Origin: Candidatus Methanolliviera sp. GoM_asphalt
Lineage (GTDB): Archaea; Halobacteriota; Methanoliparia; Methanoliparales; Methanoliparaceae
Reading direction: 5' to 3'
Length of the DNA: 6,617 nucleotides
Assembly (NCBI GenBank): GCA_902158745.1
Contig: CABGHH010000093.1
Coordinates: 1 to 6,617 of the forward strand
In this document: piece by piece, positions 1 to 6,141 of the stretch
Position numbering within the stretch: position 1 is the stretch's first letter
Layout of the letters: the number at the start of each line of letters is the position of its first letter
Notes under the pieces: generated by a model
Seen by the model: only the letters and a program-made list of their open reading frames with translations
Databases searched by the model: none
Told to the model about the DNA's origin: nothing
Program-made: the position numbers and the translations under genes

Positions 1-378
1 ATCTATGAGACCGTAACCCCTTTCCAAGAAGTTTCTTTCAGTTTCAGATACTTCTATAGTGGGAACGGCAACACCCATTATATTTCTCGGATAGAACGTG
101 ACCTCAATCTTTTGTGGCGTCACGTTTGAGATATCTTCAACCTCCCTAACCCCCATCGCCGTTTGAGCTAGTAGCAGATCCTTATATGCGATAGAAAGAG
201 ATTTCTCGGCATACTTCCTCAAATTTCTAACTTCTCTGGCAACATCGAGAAATTCCATGATCAGTGCGTCTCTCTTCTCTTTTAGGAGCTTATGCCCCTT
301 CTCTGCCAATTTTTCCCTTCGCTTCAAGTTCAAAAGTTCCATCCGGGTGGGCTTTGTCCCCTCAATTATATCTGCCAT
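1..378 (-). CDS. atpD: A-type ATP synthase subunit D, N-terminal part (3' end cut by window edge)
   Basis: Central-shaft subunit of the A1Ao ATP synthase; with F it forms the rotor axle turning inside the A3B3 head. Reading from the ATG at 378 gives 126 codons open to the left edge, beginning MADIIEGTKPTRMELLNLKR. The family hallmark is visible: PTR near residue 10, then a basic leucine-rich helix with GHKLLKEKRD at about residues 28-37, the start of the long N-terminal coiled-coil arm. Family members are usually about 200-215 residues, so roughly the last 80 residues, including the C-terminal coiled-coil arm, lie off the window. The start is fixed by GGAG at 387-390, 8 nt upstream. It follows atpB but is separated from it by a 97-nt array of palindromes, unlike every other junction here. 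The family call is secure; regulation by the leader is inference. Confidence 0.93.
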   Translation of the reverse strand, partial: MADIIEGTKPTRMELLNLKRREKLAEKGHKLLKEKRDALIMEFLDVAREVRNLRKYAEKSLSIAYKDLLLAQTAMGVREVEDISNVTPQKIEVTFYPRNIMGVAVPTIEVSETERNFLERGYGLID

Positions 379-386
379 TTAAAAAT

Positions 387-390
387 CTCC
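387..390 (-). promoter_or_regulatory. Ribosome binding site of atpD at a hairpin loop
   Basis: In the mRNA, GGAG sits 8 nt before the atpD ATG (376-378). The first three bases (GGA) form the triloop of palindrome unit 1 and the last G closes the 9-bp stem. The 3' arm of the stem fills the whole spacer up to the start codon. The site is therefore displayed on, or partly blocked by, an AU-rich hairpin. The match and spacing are seen directly; an effect on translation is inference. Confidence 0.8.
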
Positions 391-395
391 GATTT

Positions 396-407
396 TTAAG
401 TTAGCAT
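396..407 (-). other. Possible three-codon upstream ORF (ATG CTA ACT TAA) before atpD
   Basis: The ATG at 405-407 is preceded by GGAG at 416-419 with an 8-nt spacer, the same arrangement as the real atpD start 29 nt downstream. It reads Met-Leu-Thr and stops at 396-398, inside palindrome unit 1 and just upstream of the atpD ribosome binding site. It could be a decoy or upstream ORF that captures ribosomes, or simply a by-product of the repeat duplication. Whether it is translated cannot be told from the sequence. Confidence 0.5.
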
Positions 408-415
408 TTGAAAAT

Positions 416-419
416 CTCC
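416..419 (-). promoter_or_regulatory. Second, upstream copy of the ribosome binding site (decoy or reinitiation site)
   Basis: GGAG is placed in palindrome unit 2 exactly as in unit 1, with GGA in the loop and the final G closing the stem. The 21-nt stretch covering stem, GGAG, spacer and ATG at 405-425 matches that at 376-396 at 20 of 21 positions. It serves the three-codon ORF at 396-407, not a recognisable gene. Confidence 0.6.
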
Positions 420-475
420 GATTTTCAATGTTGCGAATCGAAGATTCGCAATCAAATCTTTGATTTGCAATCATT

Positions 476-1873
476 TCAAGACCTGTGCTTTGGATGATAT
501 TTCTCGATTATATCGTCATCTATTCTTTTTAATTCTCTCTCCGGAAGCATTGAGAGCAAATCCCATCCCAAATCGAGCGTCTCTTCGATGCTTCTGTTCT
601 CATCTCTATCCTGTGTCACAAACTCCCGTTCAAATCTATCCGCAAATTCCAAGTACTTTTTATCTCTGTCCGTAAGGGCCTCTTCTCCCACGACGGCGAC
701 CAGGTCTCTCATGTCTCTTCCTTCTGCATAAGCAGAATAGAGCTGATTTGAAACTCCGGAATGATCCTCCCTCGTCTTTCCCGCGCCTATTCCCTGGTTC
801 ATCAATCTCGAAAGCGAAGGTAATACGTCCACAGGTGGATATATACCCTTCCGGTGTAGTTCTCTTGAGAGAACAAATTGCCCCTCCGTTATATAACCGG
901 TCAGATCGGGAATTGGATGAGTTATGTCGTCATCTGGCATCGATAGAATTTGCATCTGTGTAATAGAACCTTTTTTGCCGCTTATCCTCCCGGCTCGCTC
1001 GTAACTCATCGCGAGATCCGTGTACATGTAACCGGGATAACCTCTTCTTCCGGGAACCTCCTCCCTCGAAGCAGATATCTCTCGAAGCGCCTCACAGTAA
1101 TTTGTCATATCCGTTAAGATGACTAAAACCTGCATATCTTCCTCAAAAGCCAGATATTCTGCAGTCGTTAATGCCATCTTCGGTGTGATGAGCCGTTCGA
1201 TTGCTGGATCGTCTGCGAGGTTCATGAATGCGACGATCCTCTCCATCGCCCCCGTCTTCTCAAAATCTTTCATGAAGAAGTTTGACTCTTCATACGTGAT
1301 CCCCATCGCGGCGAAGACCACGGCGAATTGTTCCTCTTTTCCCAAAACTTTTGCCTGCCTTGCTATCTGTGCCGCAAGTTCGTTGTGAGGAAGACCAGAT
1401 CCACTGAAGATCGGGAGCTTCTGCCCTCTGACGAGGGTGTTCATACAATCGATCGTGGATATGCCTGTCTGGATGAACTCGTTTGGATATTCTCGCCTGT
1501 ATGGGTTCATCGGAGCTCCGTTGACATCGTATCTGCTCTCCGAGATGATCTCTGGACCTTTATCGATCGGCCTTCCAAGACCGTCGAAGAACCTTCCCAG
1601 CATCTCCACGGAGACGGGGATCTTCATCGTCTCGCCCGTAAACCTGACCTTCGTCCCGGACGTATCCAGGCCACTCGTTCCCTCGAATACCTGGACAACA
1701 GCCGCGTCGCTCCTTGCCTCGAGAACCTGACCTTTTCGCTTATCACCGCTCGGCGTCTCTATCTCAACGACCTCCCCATAAGCCGCACCTTCTACCCCCT
1801 GAACGACGATCAGCGGCCCGCTCACCTCACCGACGGAAGTATATTCTCTGATCTTTATCTCCTGAGAATCCAT
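476..1873 (-). CDS. atpB: A-type ATP synthase subunit B (non-catalytic nucleotide-binding subunit)
   Basis: Regulatory subunit that alternates with A in the A3B3 head. From the ATG at 1873 the product is 465 residues, the usual family length. An N-terminal beta-barrel holds GPLIVVQGVEGAAYGEVVEI (about residues 19-38). The core has SGSGLPHNEL (157-166) where Walker A would be; this degenerate loop is normal for B. Also present are PGRRGYPGYMYTDLA (274-288), HPIPDLTGYITEGQ (about 319-332) and LPSLSRLMNQGIGAG (from about 351), whose Arg is the residue that reaches into the neighbouring A site. A GTG at 1876 could add one residue, but GGAG at 1882-1885 sits 8 nt from the ATG, the better spacing. 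The ATG shares its A with the atpA stop (TGATG), so translation is probably coupled. No disruption seen. Confidence 0.98.
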   Translation of the reverse strand: MDSQEIKIREYTSVGEVSGPLIVVQGVEGAAYGEVVEIETPSGDKRKGQVLEARSDAAVVQVFEGTSGLDTSGTKVRFTGETMKIPVSVEMLGRFFDGLGRPIDKGPEIISESRYDVNGAPMNPYRREYPNEFIQTGISTIDCMNTLVRGQKLPIFSGSGLPHNELAAQIARQAKVLGKEEQFAVVFAAMGITYEESNFFMKDFEKTGAMERIVAFMNLADDPAIERLITPKMALTTAEYLAFEEDMQVLVILTDMTNYCEALREISASREEVPGRRGYPGYMYTDLAMSYERAGRISGKKGSITQMQILSMPDDDITHPIPDLTGYITEGQFVLSRELHRKGIYPPVDVLPSLSRLMNQGIGAGKTREDHSGVSNQLYSAYAEGRDMRDLVAVVGEEALTDRDKKYLEFADRFEREFVTQDRDENRSIEETLDLGWDLLSMLPERELKRIDDDIIEKYHPKHRS

Positions 1874-3621
1874 CACGCCAGCTCCTTGAACTCTTTGTCC
1901 ATCTCGCCATATATCTCTTTTAACTTCATTTCTACTCCTTCTTGGGGAATGTATTTCATTCTGGCCACCTCATCCCTGATCGAAAGATCCGCAATTTTTT
2001 CGACACTTATACCCCTTCCTAGAGCGTCCGAAGCATACTCGTGGAATTTCAATATCACCTTCAGCATCTCGTATTGCTTCTCTATACTGCAATACGTGTC
2101 GACATCATGGTAGGCATTCTGCATTAGAAAATCTTCCCTGATCATTCTTGCCACCTCTAAAACGAGTCGCTCTCTTTCAGGTAAGGCATCTGGGCCCACA
2201 AGCTGAACGATCTCCTGTAATTCTGATTCCTGTTGCAAGAGCCTCATTGCATCCTTTCTGTTCGATGTGAAGTCTTCTGCAACGTTCTCATCGAACCATT
2301 TTGAAAGTTCCTCGGCGTAGAGTGAGTAACTTCTGAGCCAATTTATCGCGGGAAAATGTCTTCGATCTGCTAAAGATGAATCCAGTGCCCAGAAGACCTT
2401 GGTGATCCTCAACGTATTCTGCGTCACAGGTTCTGAGAAATCTCCCCCTGGTGGTGAGACCGCACCTGTCACGGAGACCGATCCTACTTTTCCGTTCAAC
2501 GTGGTGACCTTCCCGGCACGTTCATAGAAGTCTGCCAATCTGCTCGCCAGGTATGCCGGGAATCCCTCCTCTCCGGGCATCTCTTCCATTCTGCCGGATA
2601 TCTCTCTAAGCGCCTCTGCCCATCTACTCGTCGAGTCAGCCATGAGGGAGACCTTGTATCCCATATCTCTATAATACTCCGCCATCGTAATTCCCGTATA
2701 TACAGATGCTTCTCTGGCCGCAACGGGCATGTTGGACGTATTTGCAATTAATACGGTTCTCTCCATCAAAACTTCGCCGCTCTTGGGATCTATCAACTTT
2801 GGAAAATCCTTCAGAACTTCTGTCATCTCGTTTCCACGCTCTCCACAGCCCACATAGACGATTATATCTGTATCGCTCCACCTGGAAAGCTGATGCTGTG
2901 TTACCGTCTTTCCCGTTCCAAATCCTCCAGGAATAGCGGCCGTCCCCCCTTTTGCTATTGGAAAGAAAACATCTAAGATCCTCTGCCCCGTTATCATCGG
3001 TTCATCAGGTTCCATCTTCTCTATATAAGGTCTTGGGATTCTGACCGGCCATTTGTGATAGATATATAGCGGGGTTTCTTCTCCACTCTTCTCCAGCGTG
3101 CCGATTGGATCATCTATCTTGAATTTTCCCTCGTTTATCTCCTTTATCGTTCCGTTAATTCTTGGAGGAAGCAGAACTCTATGCTCGATAACCTTACTTT
3201 CCGGCAACGTTCCGATGATTTGACCTGCTTTAACTTCTTCCCCCTTCGCAATAGAAGGGGCGAAATCCCACTTCTTATTCACGTCCAGACCAGAAACATC
3301 CAACCCTCTCTCTATGTAGTCCCCTGATCTCTCCGCGATCTCCATGAGGGGCCTTTGAACGCCATCATATATGTTCTTTAATAAACCAGGTCCCAACGAG
3401 GCTGATAACGGCATCCCGGTCCCCAAAACACCTTCACCCGGTTTTATTCCCGTGGTATCCTCATAGACCTGAATGTAGGCTTTATCCCCTTCCAATCCTA
3501 TATTTTCACCCAAAAGACGCTCTTCGCCCACTCTCATAACTTCATACATCGTGGATCCTCTCATCCCATCTGCAACGACGAGGGGACCCGCGACCTTTAT
3601 AATCTCTCCCTTTATTGCCAA
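1873..3621 (-). CDS. atpA: A-type ATP synthase catalytic subunit A
   Basis: Catalytic subunit, interconverting ATP and ADP plus phosphate in the cytoplasmic A3B3 head. The chosen TTG start at 3619-3621 gives 582 residues beginning MAIKGEIIKVAGPLVVADGM, matching the family N-terminus and length. In order: N-terminal barrel, the non-homologous insert typical of A (about residues 110-180), the P-loop GGFGTGKT (232-239), VGCGERGNE with the catalytic Glu (about 257-265), LMADSTSRWAEALREISGR (326-344) and PPGGDFSEPVT (390-400), then the C-terminal helical domain. GGAGGAG at 3629-3635 lies 7 nt upstream of this TTG. A farther TTG at 3651 would add MRSFRRRSEI but has no family support. The P-loop departs from the usual archaeal GPFGSGKT at two positions. 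No intein interrupts it. The gene begins 4 nt after atpF stops and overlaps the atpB start by 1 nt. Confidence 0.98.
   Translation of the reverse strand: MAIKGEIIKVAGPLVVADGMRGSTMYEVMRVGEERLLGENIGLEGDKAYIQVYEDTTGIKPGEGVLGTGMPLSASLGPGLLKNIYDGVQRPLMEIAERSGDYIERGLDVSGLDVNKKWDFAPSIAKGEEVKAGQIIGTLPESKVIEHRVLLPPRINGTIKEINEGKFKIDDPIGTLEKSGEETPLYIYHKWPVRIPRPYIEKMEPDEPMITGQRILDVFFPIAKGGTAAIPGGFGTGKTVTQHQLSRWSDTDIIVYVGCGERGNEMTEVLKDFPKLIDPKSGEVLMERTVLIANTSNMPVAAREASVYTGITMAEYYRDMGYKVSLMADSTSRWAEALREISGRMEEMPGEEGFPAYLASRLADFYERAGKVTTLNGKVGSVSVTGAVSPPGGDFSEPVTQNTLRITKVFWALDSSLADRRHFPAINWLRSYSLYAEELSKWFDENVAEDFTSNRKDAMRLLQQESELQEIVQLVGPDALPERERLVLEVARMIREDFLMQNAYHDVDTYCSIEKQYEMLKVILKFHEYASDALGRGISVEKIADLSIRDEVARMKYIPQEGVEMKLKEIYGEMDKEFKELA
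1882..1885 (-). promoter_or_regulatory. Ribosome binding site deciding the atpB start
   Basis: GGAG (within AAGGAG, 1882-1887) lies inside the last codons of atpA, 8 nt from the ATG at 1871-1873 and 5 nt from the GTG at 1874-1876. The spacing equals that at atpD and favours the ATG. Confidence 0.75.
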
Positions 3622-3625
3622 AATC

Positions 3626-3940
3626 TCACTCCTCCTTCTGAATGATCTCAACGCCTATCGCCCTTTTAATTAGCTTGGAGATCGAATCTTCTCTTTGCTC
3701 CATTGGTCCTAGATAATCTGGAATTTCAATCAAAATTGGTGTTATACCTCTCTTCGTCTTCTCAAACTCATCTATAGTCTCTCTATTCTTTTCTGCAATC
3801 TCCTCGGTGATGAATACAATACCAACATCCTCCAATGCTTCTAGAGTATCACCCAACTTTTCGTCACCATACACCTTCTCGACGCCACCCAATCTAAACC
3901 CCCTCGCCGCTATATCGCTCCCTATAATAGCAATCTCCAT
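3626..3940 (-). CDS. atpF: A-type ATP synthase subunit F
   Basis: Small central-stalk subunit that binds D and helps couple rotation to catalysis. The product is 104 residues, normal for the family (about 100-110). It begins MEIAIIGSDIAARGFRLGGV, with the typical Rossmann-like first strand and the GFRLGGV motif at residues 14-20. VGIVFITEEIAEK (about 39-51) and TPILIEIPDY (about 67-76) are the next two conserved strands; the last third is the helical tail (ISKLIKRAIGVEI) that contacts D. The start at 3940 follows the atpC stop by 9 nt, with GAGGTGAT at 3944-3951, an eight-base match to the anti-16S site that begins within the atpC stop codon. Its own stop lies 4 nt before the atpA TTG. Confidence 0.95.
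   Translation of the reverse strand: MEIAIIGSDIAARGFRLGGVEKVYGDEKLGDTLEALEDVGIVFITEEIAEKNRETIDEFEKTKRGITPILIEIPDYLGPMEQREDSISKLIKRAIGVEIIQKEE
3629..3635 (-). promoter_or_regulatory. Ribosome binding site deciding the atpA TTG start
   Basis: GGAGGAG within the last atpF codons provides two overlapping GGAG cores. The nearer one ends 7 nt before the TTG at 3619-3621. This supports the TTG giving MAIKGEI over the TTG at 3651, which lies upstream of this site. Confidence 0.8.
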
Positions 3941-3943
3941 CCA

Positions 3944-3951
3944 ATCACCTC
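3944..3951 (-). promoter_or_regulatory. Strong ribosome binding site of atpF over the atpC stop
   Basis: GAGGTGAT is complementary over eight bases to the usual archaeal 16S 3' end. It starts inside the TGA of atpC (3950-3952) and leaves TGG before the ATG at 3938-3940. The layout suggests stop-start coupling of C and F. Confidence 0.8.
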
Positions 3952-5053
3952 AATATATTAACAGGGATCTGACGTCCTCCGGATTCATTCCAACTACCTT
4001 GCCACCAAATATGGTACGCAGATTCTTTGCTTCCATCTCTTTTACCGACAAAAATCCGATCAAAGGCGACAAACCAAACATTGGTGCGGATATATCCCTT
4101 CCTGCTTTTGCGACGATCCTATCCAGTTCTCTCTCAAAGGGGGAGAGTGAATTGGTCTTCTCATATTCTGAGAGAAGATCTTTTAATGGGTGGTAAGTCG
4201 TGCCTCCCAACTCTTCTATCAGATCTTTGGTATCCATCTCGTCAAAGTCTCTTTTCAGCGAATCGGAAACCTCCCCTCCTTCAATTAAAAAATTTTCAAC
4301 CTCTTTTAGGGGCAATCCATCCCTCTTCGTCCTCAAGAGAAGTTTTACATTACTTGCGTCTATGAGTGCTGAGAAGTATCTCTTCACCATCGGTTCTTCC
4401 GGTAGGTTCTCAAGTATTTCTTCGTACATCATCTTGTCGATAGCACTTTCGAGTAAAGAGAGTCTGCCGGTATTCTCATAGATAGAATAATATTTTGATA
4501 GAGAATATCTCGTATCTTCCAATTCAGCTATAAGATCTTTAACACTTTTACACTCGGATAACGCCTTTAATTTATCTTCGGGGATATCACAGGTGCTAAA
4601 AGAGTTAAATATATCTTCAGGAGATTTTTCATGCCCCCCCTCAACGGAAAACGCATTTCTAAGTACGATTTTTATGTTTTTACCGGCCCACTTCTTCGAG
4701 AGCGATTCAAATAGATTCTTTACTTTCTTTGGTGACATCTTCGTGATATCATCATACAGATCCGCGAGATAGTTATCTAAAACGTTCTCGATGGCACCCG
4801 GTTTTTCCAATGAGATTCCTTGCAAATAGGGCATATAATCCGTATTCTCCAACAACGAAGCAATTTCCAAGACCGATTCTACAGCTATCATCTCATCAAA
4901 TCTGTCTGATTTGACCAACCTCCCCTCTTTTGCCTTGATCCTGGCGTTCGGATAGACATATGGCATAATTGCCATCGCAGAACGAAGCGGGGGGAAGATC
5001 GCCAACGCAGATATGATCACAAGAGATACAAAAATCCATTGAGCGGCAACCAT
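3950..5053 (-). CDS. atpC: A-type ATP synthase subunit C (AC39/V0D family), with N-terminal hydrophobic segment
   Basis: Funnel-like subunit that sits on the K ring and connects it to the D/F shaft. The product is 367 residues, within the family range. The N-terminal family block PYVYPNARIKAKEGRL (31-46) and the C-terminal block PLIGFLSVKEMEAKNLR (330-346) followed by GGKVVGMNPEDVR are clear; the middle is helical and less conserved, as usual. Unusually, residues 1-30 precede the family block, and residues 6-20 are strongly hydrophobic (WIFVSLVIISALAIF) with no acidic residue, so they could be a membrane anchor. The ATG at 5053 is supported by GGGTGA (5057-5062) ending 3 nt upstream; an internal Met at residue 30 has no visible ribosome binding site. 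The gene starts 3 nt after the atpE stop. Family call secure; anchor function inferred. Confidence 0.93.
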   Translation of the reverse strand: MVAAQWIFVSLVIISALAIFPPLRSAMAIMPYVYPNARIKAKEGRLVKSDRFDEMIAVESVLEIASLLENTDYMPYLQGISLEKPGAIENVLDNYLADLYDDITKMSPKKVKNLFESLSKKWAGKNIKIVLRNAFSVEGGHEKSPEDIFNSFSTCDIPEDKLKALSECKSVKDLIAELEDTRYSLSKYYSIYENTGRLSLLESAIDKMMYEEILENLPEEPMVKRYFSALIDASNVKLLLRTKRDGLPLKEVENFLIEGGEVSDSLKRDFDEMDTKDLIEELGGTTYHPLKDLLSEYEKTNSLSPFERELDRIVAKAGRDISAPMFGLSPLIGFLSVKEMEAKNLRTIFGGKVVGMNPEDVRSLLIY

Positions 5054-5056
5054 CTC

Positions 5057-5653
5057 TCACCCTTCAAACAATATTTTCGCTACGATCGTCCTTATTTCGT
5101 TTGAAAAACGCTCTGACCTCGACTCAAAGGTATTATCAATGATGACATTCTTCGATCTGACGATCACGCCGCCGATGCAATCGATGGTATCGTTGGATAT
5201 CGTGATTCTCTTCTCCTCTTTTCCTTCTATCCCCTTTGAGAGCATCTCCTTCCTATCTTTCGTGTTGAAGACCAACTCCATCTCTTCCTCAGCGGTGATC
5301 TCAACGGATTTTTTGACGAGGTTAATCAAGAGATCTGTATACTCGTTTGCGCCCGCAAATTTCTTCAGTTTCTCTCTTGCCTCTTTGAGCGTTTCTTCTA
5401 TTAAACTCTCCTTTACATCTGCCATCTCCCTTCTCGCCCGAATTCTTGCATCCGCCAAGATTCTCTGCCTCTCTTGTTCTGCCGCCTGCTTTCCCTTCTC
5501 TATTATCCTCCCTTTATCATATTTCGTCTTATCTTCTGCCTCTTTGAGAATTTTATCGATCTTTGACCCTGCCTCTTCTTCCATCTCTTTTATCTTATCA
5601 TCGGAGATCCTCGAAATCTCGCTTAAAATTCCCTGTAAATCACCCGAGATCAT
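5057..5653 (-). CDS. atpE: A-type ATP synthase subunit E (peripheral stalk)
   Basis: Peripheral stator subunit, pairing with the small H/G subunit to hold the A3B3 head against rotation. The product is 198 residues, typical for the family. Residues from about 10 to 100 form a long, highly charged helix with heptad-like Ala/Ile/Leu spacing, the coiled-coil arm. The C-terminal globular part carries CIGGVIVRSKNVIIDNTFES (159-178) and ESRSERF (177-183), the conserved E-subunit block that docks on the N-terminus of B. The ATG at 5653 has GAGG at 5663-5666 overlapping the atpK stop codon, with a 9-nt spacer; the gap after atpK is 11 nt. Its usual partner H is not in the window and is expected upstream of atpI. 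Confidence 0.95.
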   Translation of the reverse strand: MISGDLQGILSEISRISDDKIKEMEEEAGSKIDKILKEAEDKTKYDKGRIIEKGKQAAEQERQRILADARIRARREMADVKESLIEETLKEAREKLKKFAGANEYTDLLINLVKKSVEITAEEEMELVFNTKDRKEMLSKGIEGKEEKRITISNDTIDCIGGVIVRSKNVIIDNTFESRSERFSNEIRTIVAKILFEG

Positions 5654-5664
5654 TTAATTTAACC

Positions 5665-6141
5665 TCAAATGATACCGAAACCGAGCATGGCGAGTATGCC
5701 AATCAGCAGGGAGAATATCGCGAAGGTTTCCACCATCACCGTGAATATGATACCACCGGCAAAAGCACCTGGATTCTTGGCAGTTGCAGCTATACCAGCC
5801 GCCGCAGTTTGCCCCTGTGGTATCGCCGTAAGACCCCCTAGTCCTATCACAAGCCCGATGAACAGAGCGGCCATCCCCACCTCTACCGAAGGTGCTTCGC
5901 CACCCATAATACCTGTCCCGAGCATAATGAGGATTGCTCCGAGAAGGCCATAAACACCCTGTGTCTGTGGCAACACATCATATACCAACGCCTGACCAAA
6001 TTTAGTTGGATCTTCTGCTAAAACCCCAGCTCCAGCCGATCCTGCAAAATATACACCCATACCAGATCCGATTGCAGCCAACCCCATCGATAGCGACGCA
6101 CCGAGCATCGCAAAGACAATTCCGCTTATTTCTAGTACCAT
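5665..6141 (-). CDS. atpK: A-type ATP synthase subunit K (proteolipid rotor ring, duplicated four-helix form)
   Basis: Membrane rotor subunit that carries ions through the Ao sector. The product is 158 residues, about twice a simple c subunit, with four hydrophobic helices forming two hairpins (about residues 5-75 and 86-156). Compared with the Na+-binding K subunit of Enterococcus hirae, the described ligands have counterparts: L57, T60 and Q61 in LPQTQGVYG, Q109 in IPQGQ, the carboxylate E138 in MVETF, and Y64 in place of the Tyr that bonds to it. Hairpin 1 has Q59 where hairpin 2 has E138, so only one carboxylate serves four helices. The ATG at 6141 has GGAG at 6149-6152 after an A-rich leader. 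Na+ coupling is inferred from these residues and not proven. Confidence 0.95.
   Translation of the reverse strand: MVLEISGIVFAMLGASLSMGLAAIGSGMGVYFAGSAGAGVLAEDPTKFGQALVYDVLPQTQGVYGLLGAILIMLGTGIMGGEAPSVEVGMAALFIGLVIGLGGLTAIPQGQTAAAGIAATAKNPGAFAGGIIFTVMVETFAIFSLLIGILAMLGFGII

Larger units (their letters stand above)
379..467. repeat. Array of four tandem short palindromes (AATC-NNN-GATT core) between atpB and atpD
   Basis: Four inverted repeats, each with a 3-nt centre, lie nearly end to end in the only sizeable non-coding gap. Unit 1 (379-399) has perfect 9-bp arms TTAAAAATC/GATTTTTAA. Unit 2 (408-428) has perfect 9-bp arms TTGAAAATC/GATTTTCAA and extends to 405-430 if one T is bulged. Unit 3 (431-451) has perfect 9-bp arms TTGCGAATC/GATTCGCAA. 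Unit 4 (453-467) has 6-bp arms CAAATC/GATTTG and looks shortened where it abuts unit 3. Outer bases differ between units, but mostly in paired fashion so that the stems stay intact. Positions 443-454 and 462-473 are also near-direct repeats (11 of 12). Function is unknown: regulatory RNA hairpins or a small dispersed palindromic element are both possible. Confidence 0.9.

Noticed and set aside
379..399. Operon terminator after atpB
   Set aside because: The hairpin and short T run end directly at the atpD ATG, and atpD belongs to the same complex and operon; at most partial termination or pausing is possible.
379..467. CRISPR array
   Set aside because: The units are short self-complementary palindromes in direct contact, with no unique spacers of regular length between conserved repeats.
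379..475. Separate archaeal promoter for atpD
   Set aside because: The AT-rich repeats contain TATA-like strings such as TTAAAAATC, but these are palindrome arms next to the start codon with no clear BRE or sensible distance to a transcript start.
712..1405. Loss of the Walker A lysine in AtpB as a sign of a defective subunit
   Set aside because: SGSGLPHNEL replaces Walker A in B subunits generally; this is the normal non-catalytic state.
1874..1876. GTG as the atpB start
   Set aside because: It would add only one residue, and its 5-nt spacing to GGAG is poorer than the 8 nt of the adjacent ATG. It cannot be fully excluded.
1328..2113. Plus-strand open frame of 261 codons opposite the atpA-atpB junction
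   Set aside because: It runs antisense to two clear ATP synthase genes, spans their junction, and its translation shows no recognisable domain or motif; it is a shadow of the real coding frames.
2905..2928. Intein in the AtpA P-loop, as known in some archaea
   Set aside because: The reading frame passes through the P-loop without any insertion and the protein has normal length.
3622..3651. Longer AtpA start at the TTG at 3651 (MRSFRRRSEI extension)
   Set aside because: It overlaps atpF, lies upstream of the GGAGGAG site, and the extension does not match the family N-terminus.
5139..5657. Plus-strand open frame of 172 codons opposite atpE
   Set aside because: Its Ser/Ile/Leu-rich product is what the complement of a Lys/Glu-rich coiled coil gives. 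atpE itself has the family motifs, a ribosome binding site and the operon position.
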